Assembly: GCA_021463145.1 (NCBI GenBank)
Contig: JAJTWZ010000029.1
Span: 1-51,747, forward strand
Direction of reading: 5' to 3'
Length of the DNA stretch: 51,747 nucleotides
DNA from: Blastocatellia bacterium
GTDB taxonomy: Bacteria > Acidobacteriota > Blastocatellia > UBA7656 > JADIYM01
This document shows positions 16,523 to 25,267 of the stretch, piece by piece (position 1 is the first letter of the stretch; each line of letters opens with the position of its first letter). The position numbers were made by a program, and so were the translations under genes. The notes beneath the pieces were generated by a model, which saw nothing but the letters and a program-made list of their open reading frames with translations, made no database searches and was not told the DNA's origin.

Positions 16523-17899
16523 ATGTTCGAGGACACGATCGTCGCAGTCGCGACGCCTCCCGGACGCGGCGGCATTGCCATCGTTCGAATGAGCGGGCCA
16601 GATGCCCTGCGGATCGCAAACGTATGTCTGGGGGGAGGAGACCGGCTTGCGGCCTCGCCGCGGCGGGCGATCCTCGTCGACGTGTCCGACCCGGCACACG
16701 AATGTCCCGCGATCGATCGTGGCCTGGCCACCTTGTTCCGCGCCCCGGCCTCGTACACCGGGGAAGACGTTGTCGAGATTTCAGTCCACGGTTCGCCGGT
16801 GATAGTGGACACCACACTGCGCGCACTGCTGGCGGCGGGAGCGCGTGTGGCAACTCCGGGAGAGTTCACGCTGCGCGCTTTTCTGAACGGTCGTATCGAC
16901 CTTACGCAGGCCGAGGCCGTTCGAGATATCGTCGAAGCTCAGACTGGCCACCAGGCGCGTCACGCACAGCGGCAGTTGCGGGGAGAGCTGTCGAACCGGC
17001 TTCGGCCGCTCAGGGACAGGCTGCTCGCGGTGATCGTACAACTCGAGTCCACGGTCGAGTTCGTCGAGGATGACATTGCACCTGAGGAACGATCGACTCT
17101 TTCGGCTGAACTCGAGTCGGCCGCCAACGAGTTGTCGGCTCTGACGTCGACGTACGCTGTTGGCCGCCTGATTGCGGACGGACTTGGCGTCACGCTCGCC
17201 GGCCGGCCGAACGCCGGGAAGTCGAGCCTGTTCAACAGACTCGTTCGGTCGGAGCGGGCGATCGTGACGCCGACCCCGGGCACCACGCGCGACCTCGTCA
17301 GCGAATCCATAGAAATTGATGGCGTTCCAATTCGGCTCGTCGACACGGCGGGATTGCGCGAGACGGATGACGAGATAGAGAGGATCGGCGTTGGACGAAC
17401 GCGCAGTTCCATCGCAGACGCCGACGTCGTGATAGTTGTCATAGATGGACAGGCGGATTCCGCGGATACGTTGGGCCCGCTTCTCGATGAAAGTCGTGAC
17501 TCCAGGCGCGTGGTGGTGGTCAACAAGACCGATCTTGGATCGCCAGCGGCGGGTATAGTGGAGCAAATTCGTGCTGCAGGTGTGGATCCGATCCTCGTGT
17601 CAGCTCTTTCGGGTGATGGCCTTGAGGACGTCCGCGGCGCTATTCTGAGCGCTGTCGGCGGTCTGCCGGTCGTGGAAACGGACAGCTTGCTCGTGACGAA
17701 CGCGCGACACCACGAACTACTCCGACGAGCGTCAGCGGCATTGTCGTCGGCGTCGGAAGCGTTGTCGGCCGGGTTTTCCGAGGAGATCGCTCTGGCTGGC
17801 CTTCACGAGGCGCTTCAGACGCTTGGGGAATTGACCGGCGAAACCGTCATCGACGACGTGCTCGGCATGATCTTCTCGACATTCTGCATCGGCAAGTAG
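16523..17899 (+). CDS. mnmE: tRNA-U34 modification GTPase MnmE
   Basis: The protein has 458 residues from ATG 16523; a GTG 36 nt upstream is possible but less typical. The N-terminal formyl-THF-binding domain starts DTIVAVATPPGRGGIAIVR. An inserted Ras-like GTPase domain has GRPNAGKSSLFN, DTAGLRETDDEIERIG and NKTD. The C-terminus is CIGK, the cysteine-containing motif of the family. With MnmG it builds the cmnm5 group on wobble uridine 34 of certain tRNAs. Its partner mnmG is 14 nt downstream, so the pair is co-transcribed. Confidence 0.97.
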   Translation: MFEDTIVAVATPPGRGGIAIVRMSGPDALRIANVCLGGGDRLAASPRRAILVDVSDPAHECPAIDRGLATLFRAPASYTGEDVVEISVHGSPVIVDTTLRALLAAGARVATPGEFTLRAFLNGRIDLTQAEAVRDIVEAQTGHQARHAQRQLRGELSNRLRPLRDRLLAVIVQLESTVEFVEDDIAPEERSTLSAELESAANELSALTSTYAVGRLIADGLGVTLAGRPNAGKSSLFNRLVRSERAIVTPTPGTTRDLVSESIEIDGVPIRLVDTAGLRETDDEIERIGVGRTRSSIADADVVIVVIDGQADSADTLGPLLDESRDSRRVVVVNKTDLGSPAAGIVEQIRAAGVDPILVSALSGDGLEDVRGAILSAVGGLPVVETDSLLVTNARHHELLRRASAALSSASEALSAGFSEEIALAGLHEALQTLGELTGETVIDDVLGMIFSTFCIGK

Positions 17900-17913
17900 G
17901 GAGAGACTGAACT

Positions 17914-19839
17914 ATGGTGAGTGGAATGGGCACCCCGAGTTCAGCGGGCGATCGTCGTTATGACGAGCAATATGACGTGCTCGTGATTGGCGCTGGCCAC
18001 GCAGGTTGCGAGGCTGCGCACGCTGCGGCGCGCCTTGGCGCTAAGACTGCACTCGTTACCATCAATCTGGACCTGATTGGCCAGATGTCGTGCAATCCGG
18101 CAATCGGTGGAGTGGCCAAGGGTCACATGGTTCGCGAGATTGACGCACTCGGCGGGGCGATGGGTGTAATCGCGGACAGAACGGGCATTCAGTTTCGACT
18201 TCTCAACCGAAGCCGGGGGCCAGCTGTGCAGTCCCCGCGATGCCAATCCGATCGGGCTCTTTACCGGACGGAGATGCGATCATTTCTCGAGAAGACGCCG
18301 GATCTTCACCTGCAGCAGGCGGAAGTTGTCGAACTGCTTATCGAGAACGGCCGAATAGTTGGCGTTGAACTCATCGACTCGAGACGGTTCGCAGCGCGGA
18401 CCGTAGTCCTGACGACCGGGACCTTTCTGAATGGCCTGGTTCACATAGGCGATCACACGTATTCAGCCGGGCGATCGGGAGAGGCACCCGCAATCCGGCT
18501 TGCCGCGTCGGTTCGACGGATAGGCTTCAGAATGGGACGGCTCAAGACCGGAACGCCGCCCAGGCTCGACTCTCGCACTATCGACTTCTCCCAGATGGAA
18601 AGGCAATTTGGCGACACGCCGCCGGTGCCCTTCTCGTTCCGTACTACCTCGATCGATCAACCCCAGCTCCATTGCCACATTGCATTTACGAATCAACAAG
18701 TTCACGACTCAATCCGCGGAAATCTGGAGAGGTCGCCCCTGTATTCGGGAAAGATCGAAGGCACTGGCCCCCGGTATTGTCCGTCGATAGAGGACAAAGT
18801 CGTCAAGTTCCCGCATAAGGACAGGCACCAACTGTTTCTAGAGCCCGAGGGTTACGATACTTACGAGACGTATATAAACGGGCTCTCGACGTCGCTGCCG
18901 GTAGACGCACAGCAAGAAATGCTCGTGCGGATCCGGGGACTCGAGAACGTGAAAATGCTGCGACCTGGCTACGCGATCGAGTATGACTTTGTCGATCCTA
19001 CCGAGCTCCGGCATACGCTCGAGACAAAGCGTGTCGCTGGGCTTTTTCACGCGGGCCAGATCAACGGAACGTCTGGTTATGAAGAGGCCGCTGGTCAGGG
19101 GATCGTTGCGGGAATTAACGCCGCTCTCCAGGCGCTGGGCCACGAACCGTGGGTCTTCAATAGGAGCGATGGCTACGTGGGGGTCATGATAGACGACCTG
19201 GTCAGTCGCGGCGCGGACGAGCCATACAGGATGTTTACGTCGCGCTCGGAGTCGAGGCTCTTGTTGCGGATGGACACGGCAGACCGGCGGTTGACGGAGT
19301 CCGGCCGCCAACTCGGACTCGTACAAGACGACCATTGGGATATGTTCAATGCGAAGACGCGCAGGCTGGAGTCGGTCGTTGGAGCCATCGACGGTCTGCG
19401 TGTTGCTATGTCGTCCTCAACCGCGACCAGCCTTGGAGAAGCGGGACTGGATGTTGCATCTACGACAACTGTTGCTGCACTTATGAAGCGGCCGGAGTTC
19501 CACGTGGAGCATTTGCGAATGCTGCTTCCTGCTGCCATTTCTGAAAGTGTTTCCGACGAGGAATTGGGGGTAGTCCTGAGCGACGTCAAGTACTCAGGTT
19601 ATGTTGCCAATCAGGTGGCGGCCTCTGCGAGGGTACAGGCGTCTCGCGCGCGGCGTATTCCGGCAGACTTCGATTTTTCGTCCGTGTCGGGCCTGTCGAC
19701 GGAGCAAATCGAGAAACTTTCTCGCCGTCGGCCGGAAACGCTCTACGAGGCCGAAGGTGTATCAGGGATGACGCCAGCGGCTGTGAACCTATTGTCGGTA
19801 TACCTCGAGCTTGGCAAGCGACGGGCCGCCCGTGTCTGA
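17914..19839 (+). CDS. mnmG: tRNA-U34 carboxymethylaminomethyl transferase MnmG (GidA)
   Basis: The protein has 641 residues, normal length. The FAD-binding motif [12 protein letters not shown] is near residue 25. [23 protein letters not shown] and [21 protein letters not shown] carry the GidA signatures, and the C-terminal helical domain binds MnmE and tRNA. GGGAGAG precedes ATG 17914. A parS-like palindrome with one mismatch lies inside the gene at 19497-19510. It overlaps rsmG. Confidence 0.97.
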   Translation: MVSGMGTPSSAGDRRYDEQYDVLVIGAGHAGCEAAHAAARLGAKTALVTINLDLIGQMSCNPAIGGVAKGHMVREIDALGGAMGVIADRTGIQFRLLNRSRGPAVQSPRCQSDRALYRTEMRSFLEKTPDLHLQQAEVVELLIENGRIVGVELIDSRRFAARTVVLTTGTFLNGLVHIGDHTYSAGRSGEAPAIRLAASVRRIGFRMGRLKTGTPPRLDSRTIDFSQMERQFGDTPPVPFSFRTTSIDQPQLHCHIAFTNQQVHDSIRGNLERSPLYSGKIEGTGPRYCPSIEDKVVKFPHKDRHQLFLEPEGYDTYETYINGLSTSLPVDAQQEMLVRIRGLENVKMLRPGYAIEYDFVDPTELRHTLETKRVAGLFHAGQINGTSGYEEAAGQGIVAGINAALQALGHEPWVFNRSDGYVGVMIDDLVSRGADEPYRMFTSRSESRLLLRMDTADRRLTESGRQLGLVQDDHWDMFNAKTRRLESVVGAIDGLRVAMSSSTATSLGEAGLDVASTTTVAALMKRPEFHVEHLRMLLPAAISESVSDEELGVVLSDVKYSGYVANQVAASARVQASRARRIPADFDFSSVSGLSTEQIEKLSRRRPETLYEAEGVSGMTPAAVNLLSVYLELGKRRAARV

Positions 19840-20452
19840 TTCCGAGTTTCAGGACGCAATCGCGTCGATGGCGCCCGACTTCGGCCTGACGATCGACCCA
19901 GAGGTTCTGGATCGATTCTGTCGGCACTTCGACCTGCTCAGGACGTGGAATCGAAAGCTCAACCTCACACGCGTCTTTGCCCCCGCCGAGGCGGCCCGGT
20001 TTCATTTCCTGGAGTCGGCATTTCTCACGACAGTCGTGCGCGGCACGGATGTGTCGGCGTGCCGGATCGTCGATGTGGGCTCCGGAGCGGGGTTTCCTGG
20101 GATCCCGCTCGCGTGCATGTGGCTCGATTCGGAGTTCGTGCTCGTCGAGCCAAACGAGAAGCGGGCGGTGTTTCTAAAGGAAGCTGTGCGGCGTCTGGAG
20201 TTGACAAGGGTGACGGTAGAAATCCGGCGGTACGACGCCGAGCGGGTCCGGAGCTCGGATTTTCTTGTCAGCCGTGCGCTCGAGGGTCTCGAGCAGTTGT
20301 TGGACCCAATTGTTCGCAGCCCAGCTGAATACATCGCCCTGTTCACGACTTCTGACGTGTTGTCGCGGGCGCGAGGTCTTTCCCGACGTACAGTTACCGA
20401 GGTTGCCATACCGGGAACTTCAAATCGGCGTATTGGCGTGCTGAGGGCCTGA
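19832..20452 (+). CDS. rsmG: 16S rRNA (guanine-N7) methyltransferase RsmG
   Basis: The protein has 206 residues from GTG 19832, overlapping the mnmG stop by 8 nt; a TTG at 19811 is an alternative. The SAM-binding motif is [15 protein letters not shown] with [13 protein letters not shown], and [12 protein letters not shown] follows. It methylates G527 (E. coli numbering) of 16S rRNA. Loss of the enzyme gives low-level streptomycin resistance in other bacteria. The order mnmG-rsmG-parA-parB is the classic gid-par layout. Confidence 0.93.
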   Translation: MSDSEFQDAIASMAPDFGLTIDPEVLDRFCRHFDLLRTWNRKLNLTRVFAPAEAARFHFLESAFLTTVVRGTDVSACRIVDVGSGAGFPGIPLACMWLDSEFVLVEPNEKRAVFLKEAVRRLELTRVTVEIRRYDAERVRSSDFLVSRALEGLEQLLDPIVRSPAEYIALFTTSDVLSRARGLSRRTVTEVAIPGTSNRRIGVLRA

Positions 20453-20478
20453 GCCGCCAGCGCTGAAAAGATGAGGCG

Positions 20479-20494
20479 GGTTCCACGTGGAACG
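20479..20494. promoter_or_regulatory. parS partition site
   Basis: GGTTCCACGTGGAACG contains a perfect 14-bp palindrome and fits the bacterial parS pattern GTTnCACGTGnAAC at every fixed base. It lies 208 bp before parA. ParB nucleates here and spreads, using CTP in studied homologues. Confidence 0.88.
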
Positions 20495-20702
20495 GGCCAG
20501 GGTGTCAGGGTCGGGCGGACCAGGCAAAAAGACACGCAACATCTTTCCCGAATTCTCGATCATGGGGCGCGGGAAGACACGCAGCGCGTTACCCGTGCGG
20601 CGGGAATCCTCTGTCGGAGCGGATCTCCGATGCATGCTGTCACTATTTGAATGGAGTCTGTGGTACGCTTCGCGCTCTTCCGTCGGGCCTCCACTGAATC
20701 GT

Positions 20703-21476
20703 ATGGGACGAGTAATAGCCATCGCCAATCAGAAGGGTGGGGTTGGCAAAACGACGACGGCAATCAACCTTGCCGCCTGTCTCGCCGTTGCCGGTAGCCG
20801 GGTCTTGTTGGTCGATGCAGATCCGCAGGCCAACAGCACGAGCGGACTGGGTCTTCGGGGCCAGCATCAGCGCACGCTCTACCACGCATTGGCGATGAAC
20901 GAGCCTGTTGAAAAGATCGAAATACCCACAGGCCTCGACGGACTCTCTCTCGTTCCGTCCGAGCGTAACCTCGCTGGAGCCGAGATCGAGCTTGTCGAGG
21001 TCGATCGCCGCGAATACCGCTTGCGCGAAGTACTTGAAGCCACTCGCAACCGCTTCGACTTCATACTAATCGACTGTCCCCCTAGTCTGGGACTCTTGAC
21101 GCTAAACGCCCTGACGGCCGCCGATTCGGTCCTCGTTCCGATTCAGTGCGAGTATTTCGCGCTCGAGGGAGTTTCGGAGCTCTGGGACACGCTGATTCGA
21201 ATCCGCCGAAGCCTTAATCCGACACTGGCCGTCGAAGGCTTCCTGTTGACGATGTTCGATGAGCGAACGAATCTATCTAATCAGGTAATGGCGGATCTGC
21301 GAGACTTTCTCGGCAGCCAGGTCTTCGAGACGTCCATACCGAGAAACGTCCGACTTGCAGAAGCGCCGAGCCACGGACAACCCATCATCCTCTACGACCC
21401 TAAGTGCCGCGGATCGGAGAGCTACGTAAACCTCGCAAAGGAGGTCCTCGCCAATGGCAAAAAGAGCGCTCGGTAG
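20703..21476 (+). CDS. parA: Chromosome-partitioning ATPase ParA (Soj)
   Basis: The protein has 257 residues from ATG 20703 (MGRVIAIANQKGGVGKTTT). A longer in-frame reading back to 20487 would cross the parS region and is rejected. The deviant Walker A KGGVGKTT, switch LLVDADPQANSTSGLG and LIDCPPSLGLLTLNAL are intact, and the short N-terminus is the chromosomal Soj type. ATP-dependent ParA dimers coat the nucleoid and move ParB-parS. The end of the gene contains the AAAGGAGGT ribosome site for parB, which overlaps by 23 nt. Confidence 0.96.
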   Translation: MGRVIAIANQKGGVGKTTTAINLAACLAVAGSRVLLVDADPQANSTSGLGLRGQHQRTLYHALAMNEPVEKIEIPTGLDGLSLVPSERNLAGAEIELVEVDRREYRLREVLEATRNRFDFILIDCPPSLGLLTLNALTAADSVLVPIQCEYFALEGVSELWDTLIRIRRSLNPTLAVEGFLLTMFDERTNLSNQVMADLRDFLGSQVFETSIPRNVRLAEAPSHGQPIILYDPKCRGSESYVNLAKEVLANGKKSAR

Positions 21477-22329
21477 AGGGATCAACGCACTCTTTCAGGC
21501 AACCGAAGTGCGAGAGCCCGGTGAGGTCCTAAGCGAGATAGATCTTGACTTGCTCGAGCCAAGCGCCGATCAACCAAGAACAGTCTTTCGCGAGCGCCAA
21601 CTCGACGAACTTGCCGCGTCAATTCGGGCAAATGGAATCGTCCAGCCTTTGCTCGCCAGGCGGCGTGGTGACCGATATCAAATCATCGCAGGCGAACGCC
21701 GGTGGCGGGCAGCGCAGCGCGCTGGATTGACCAAGGTGCCCGTGGTCGTTCGAGATATCCCCGACGAACGGGTCCTGGAACTCTCGCTCATCGAGAACAT
21801 TCAACGCGAAGAGTTGAACCCGATCGAAGAGGCCAATGCCTATCGCCGGCTCATCGAAGGTTTAGGAATTACACAGGAAGAGGTCGCCCAGCGCGTAGGA
21901 CGCGATCGTTCGTCTGTAACCAACTACCTTCGTCTCCTGAAGCTGCCGGAAGAACTACAGCAGTGGGTAGAGGAAGATCGACTGTCGATGGGGCACGCCC
22001 GCGCCATTCTCGGACTGGATAGCCCTGAGGCCCAGCGCAATCTCGCGATCGAGGTCATTGCCAGGCGGCTTTCAGTTCGCGAGACCGAGAGAGCCGTTAA
22101 GCGGCTGCTCGCGGAAACCGTCAAGCGTGTGGGGGGCACGGATTCTACAGCCGGGCGTGCGTCCGCGCTTTCCTCCGATGCCAATCAGCGTGCGGCTGAG
22201 GAGAAACTGAGCCGCCGGCTCGGCACCAAGGTCCGAATCACCCCAATGAAGATCGGCGGAAAGATAGAGATCGTCTTCTACTCGGACGCCGAACTTGACA
22301 ACATCTATTCCCTCATAATGGGAGCCTGA
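21454..22329 (+). CDS. parB: Chromosome-partitioning protein ParB (Spo0J)
   Basis: The protein has 291 residues. It starts MAKRALGRGINALF like other chromosomal ParB proteins; this N-terminal basic segment stimulates ParA. The CTPase/sulfiredoxin-like domain carries GERRWRAAQRAG and ENIQREELNPIEEA. The helix-turn-helix for parS recognition follows (TQEEVAQRVGRDRSSVTNYLRLL), then a linker and a C-terminal dimer domain ending VFYSDAELDNIYSLIMG. A strong Shine-Dalgarno within parA suggests coupled translation. Confidence 0.97.
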   Translation: MAKRALGRGINALFQATEVREPGEVLSEIDLDLLEPSADQPRTVFRERQLDELAASIRANGIVQPLLARRRGDRYQIIAGERRWRAAQRAGLTKVPVVVRDIPDERVLELSLIENIQREELNPIEEANAYRRLIEGLGITQEEVAQRVGRDRSSVTNYLRLLKLPEELQQWVEEDRLSMGHARAILGLDSPEAQRNLAIEVIARRLSVRETERAVKRLLAETVKRVGGTDSTAGRASALSSDANQRAAEEKLSRRLGTKVRITPMKIGGKIEIVFYSDAELDNIYSLIMGA

Positions 22330-22420
22330 AGGAGTTCAAGAAGGAACCGAAATGGCAGTCGCCGTATGACGGCCCCTGACAACGAAATCCACGACGGACA
22401 AGTTTGAGGAGAGGTAGGCC

Positions 22421-22864
22421 ATGCTTTTAAGAAAAAAGAGCCACGGGGGCGGTGGGGGTTTTGGCGGCATTCTCTCGGAAGGTACCGAGATCGACGGTGA
22501 AGTTCGGTTCGCCGACGAGCTTCGAGTAGACGGACGCATAAGCGGAAGGGTTCTATCCGAGCAGGGACGGTTAATGGTCGGCGAGACCGGATACGTGGAA
22601 GCCGAAGTCCTAGTAGCAATCGCATCGATCAGTGGAACCCTGAGTGGGACACTCGTAGCTACGTCGAAAGTCGAGATCCACGCCACGGGACGCGTCTACG
22701 GTTCGATCCACGCCCCGGCGCTGATTATCGAGGAGGGCGCGGTATTCGAAGGCAGTTGTGAAATGGCATCAGTTGCAGTTGCGGAGAAACCGCCAGGAAT
22801 ACGGGTTGAATCGAGGAATATCGAGGGCGAGAAGCCGGAGATAGCCGGCGCGGCGACGGGTTGA
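22421..22864 (+). CDS. Bactofilin (polymer-forming cytoskeletal protein)
   Basis: The protein has 147 residues. A Gly-rich, basic N-terminus (KKSHGGGGGFGG) is followed by the bactofilin beta-helix (about residues 18-110: ILSEGTEIDGEVRFADELRVDG, GRLMVGETGYVEAEV, ISGTLSGTLVATSKVEI, GRVYGSIHAPALIIEEG) and a disordered tail. Bactofilins polymerise without nucleotides and position wall enzymes or other proteins. GAGGAGAGG precedes ATG. It lies 91 bp after parB on the same strand. In Myxococcus bactofilins scaffold ParABS, so the linkage may be functional. Confidence 0.92.
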   Translation: MLLRKKSHGGGGGFGGILSEGTEIDGEVRFADELRVDGRISGRVLSEQGRLMVGETGYVEAEVLVAIASISGTLSGTLVATSKVEIHATGRVYGSIHAPALIIEEGAVFEGSCEMASVAVAEKPPGIRVESRNIEGEKPEIAGAATG

Positions 22865-22919
22865 ATACCTGGCGGCGAATCCAGAACCATAGTTACCAAT
22901 CAACATTAATGGAGGTTCA

Positions 22920-23969
22920 GTGGTCAAACGTTTGACCGAGATGGTGTCGTGCGCGGGTTGAGCGTCTAAGATCGCGCCCCGCGATCTGGCTCGGGTTCTG
23001 AGCCGCTTACCCAAACAGCCACCAAATCCACGATTGCTCGTCGGGTTCGAGACGGCAGACGATGCCGGCGTGTACCTTGTCAGGGACGATCTAGCCTTGG
23101 TGCAGACGGTCGACTTCTTCACGCCGATCGTTGATAACCCCTTTATTTATGGCCAGATAGCTGCACTTAACTCATTGAACGATGTCTGGGCGATGGGAGG
23201 CGAAGCCATCACGGCGCTCTCGGTAGCCGCATTTCCCCGCAAGGATGTGCCATATGAGATCCTGGAGGAGATATTCGCCGGCGGTCTCGACATACTTGTT
23301 TCCAACGATGTTGCATTACTCGGTGGACACACTGTCGACGATCCCGAGATCAAGTTCGGGTACGCCGTCACCGGGACGATCGATCCCAATCGAATCCTTC
23401 GCAACGGGGGCGCTCGACCTGGAGACGCGGTCGTACTGACCAAGCCTATTGGAACAGGCATTGTCAGCACGGCGATAAAGTTCGCGCGAGCGCCGCAGGA
23501 TGCAGTCGACGCCTCCCTTTCGACGATGCTTCAGTCGGGACGGCGAGCCGGAGAGTTGGCGCTGACCCACGGCGCAACCGGCGCAACGGATGTCACGGGG
23601 TTCGGTCTGGCCGGGCACGCTTTCGAAATGGCCGTTGCGAGTGGCGTGAGGCTGGAGATTGCAGCCTCGAGTGTCCCGTTGCTCCCGTACGCTCTGGAAC
23701 TGGTGCGCCAGAAGAATGTGACGCGCGGAAACGTGACCAATCGGGAGTACGTCCAGGACCATTGCGAGATTCTCGATGGTGTGGACGATGACCTCCAGAA
23801 GGTGCTCTTCGATCCTCAGACAGCAGGAGGCCTGCTGGTCGCAATGCGACCCGATGACGCGAGCGCCTACGTTGAAGCCCTTCGCGCCGAAGGATACATC
23901 GCAGCGGCGGTGATTGGCTCCTGCGCCCAGGCTGAAGAGGAACAAGGTTCGATAGTAATCGCTCCGTGA
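22920..23969 (+). CDS. selD: Selenide, water dikinase SelD, itself a selenoprotein (UGA = Sec14)
   Basis: The protein has 349 residues if the in-frame TGA at 22959-22961 is read as selenocysteine. The frame reads VSCAG-U-ASKIAP, placing Sec at the catalytic position with the essential Lys three residues later, as in the CxxK/UxxK motif of SelD. Downstream, VGFETADDAGVY, VDFFTPIVDNPF, NDVWAMGG and LLGGHTVDDPEIKFG are the ATP and metal-binding parts. GTG 22920 has GGAGG only 4 nt away; TTG 22932 or ATG 22941 are alternatives. A TTG start after the TGA (23034) has no ribosome site and would delete the active site. SelD makes selenophosphate from selenide and ATP for Sec-tRNA and selenouridine. 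Confidence 0.9.
22959..23004 (+). promoter_or_regulatory. Candidate bacterial SECIS element
   Basis: Directly after the UGA a perfect stem GATCGCG-CCC-CGCGATC (22970-22986) forms, with one further A-T pair. A second hairpin GGCTC-GGGTTCT-GAGCC (22988-23004) follows, whose loop resembles the GGUCU loop read by E. coli SelB. Which of the two is used is unknown. Confidence 0.55.
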
Positions 23970-24108
23970 CGACTACCGTCTTGTAACCGGACAGGCTGGA
24001 CTTGCTGGAAACGCGAATCCGTTGCCCGAGGACGACCGTAGAAGGCAACACTCGCGCGATTTACTTGTGTATCCCTGATTAGGGTGCTAATTATTCGGAT
24101 GGGGTATT

Positions 24109-24906
24109 ATGGCGGTTCTGTTCACACATGTCTCCGGCGCGCATAAGGGCCGCGTAGATCGGTTCAATGATGCGGTCGAACGCATTCGAATCGGGCGAGC
24201 CGCCGACTGCGAAGTACGGCTTTCACCTGCTGACACCGTTGTCTCTTCGCACCACGCCGTCGTCAATCTCACGCCACGCGGTTACGTGATCCAGGACCTC
24301 GCGAGCCGGAACGGCACTTTGGTCAACGGACAGGCAATCGAACGAGCACCGGTCTCGGGCAACGATCTCGTTCAACTCGGATTCGGTGGACCTCAAGTCA
24401 GATTCGATGTCGTCGACGAACCGAGCCGGGCGAGGGCCGAAGCAGACTTTTCGATCCTCAGCGCCGTGCTCGAGGCCAGCGACGTAATCTCGAAGTACAT
24501 GGCGAATTATTTGAACGAGTTCGGCCTTACAGCAAGTAAATTCAATACGTTACAGGTATTGCGCGACGAGCCGAAGCGTTCCGTGACCCAGAACGACCTG
24601 AGTACCAGGCTGACCGTCACCGGCGCCAGCATCACCGGCGTGCTCGATCGGCTCGAACGCGACAATCTAGTCGCCCGCGAGTCTCACCCGACAGATCGCC
24701 GCGCCAACCTGGTGCGGCTCACGGACGAAGGCGAACAGCTCGTCCAGAACGCCTCAGATCTTCACGCCATTCGCACCCACGAGCTAATTTCGGCCCTCTC
24801 GGAGAACGAGAAAGCCCTTCTCTGTCAGCTACTCGGAAAGCTCGTCGAAGCAGCCAGAAAAAAATCTTCGGAGCTCGGGCAACCTCGACACTCGATCGGC
24901 GTCTAA
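24109..24906 (+). CDS. FHA domain-MarR family transcriptional regulator fusion
   Basis: The protein has 265 residues. Residues about 20-100 are an FHA domain, a phosphothreonine reader: RIRIGRAADCEVRL, VSSHHAVV, LASRNGTLVNG with the usual Arg, Ser-His and Asn-Gly positions. Residues about 110-250 are a MarR winged helix: TQNDLSTRLTVTGASITGVLDRLERDNLV, then the MarR signature HPTDRRANLVRLTDEGEQ. The gene stands alone and ends in a strong terminator. A kinase-controlled repressor is the natural reading, but its target and kinase are unknown; no Ser/Thr kinase lies in the window. MarR proteins bind small ligands in the same C-terminal fold, so ligand control is possible too. Confidence 0.9.
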   Translation: MAVLFTHVSGAHKGRVDRFNDAVERIRIGRAADCEVRLSPADTVVSSHHAVVNLTPRGYVIQDLASRNGTLVNGQAIERAPVSGNDLVQLGFGGPQVRFDVVDEPSRARAEADFSILSAVLEASDVISKYMANYLNEFGLTASKFNTLQVLRDEPKRSVTQNDLSTRLTVTGASITGVLDRLERDNLVARESHPTDRRANLVRLTDEGEQLVQNASDLHAIRTHELISALSENEKALLCQLLGKLVEAARKKSSELGQPRHSIGV

Positions 24907-24918
24907 GGCCACGAAGAC

Positions 24919-24958
24919 GGTCGGGAACTGATGAGTTCAGTATCCCGACCTTGTTTTT
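24919..24958 (+). terminator. Rho-independent terminator of the FHA-MarR gene
   Basis: Stem GGTCGGGA...TCCCGACC extends inward with ACTGA...TCAGT and is followed by TTGTTTTT. This is the clearest intrinsic terminator in the window. Confidence 0.9.
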
Positions 24959-25267
24959 GACCAGATCGTTAAGTAGTTAATAGTTTGAGAGTTGATTTGT
25001 GATCGACACACCTGAAATTCCCACCCCGCGCTCGACGTCGCAGACGGACGATATGGCGCCGAGCTGAAAGCGGAGATTGCCCTTCGCATCCGTACCCACC
25101 CGAGAAAAGCACCCTCACTTGCCTGGCCTTTCTGGGACCTACTTACCAGAAAGGCCGGGCTCCTGCCTTTTCAGGCTAAGAACTTCGAGACCGTCGGCCG
25201 GAAGCGCCCATCGACGAACTGCCCGCAACTTGACTTCACCGGCGACGGACCGTTCAAATGCGCGCGC
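24959..25267. other. Gene-free spacer with a second strong stem-loop
   Basis: Contains an A/T-rich patch with TTAAGTAGTTAA (24969-24980) and a 15-bp stem (25121-25135 with 25146-25160, one T-G pair) around a 10-nt loop. No T-run touches the stem on the plus strand, and the nearest (TTTT) is about 8 nt downstream. It could be a terminator, a processing site or part of an RNA. No open frame here has a credible start. Confidence 0.5.

Noticed and set aside
20487-20702. N-terminal extension of ParA
   Set aside because: It would begin inside the parS site and lacks ParA similarity; MGRVIAIANQKGG is the normal start.
24969-24980. TTAAGTAGTTAA as a possible MarR operator
   Set aside because: It lies downstream of the FHA-MarR terminator and is a short A/T palindrome that chance can explain.
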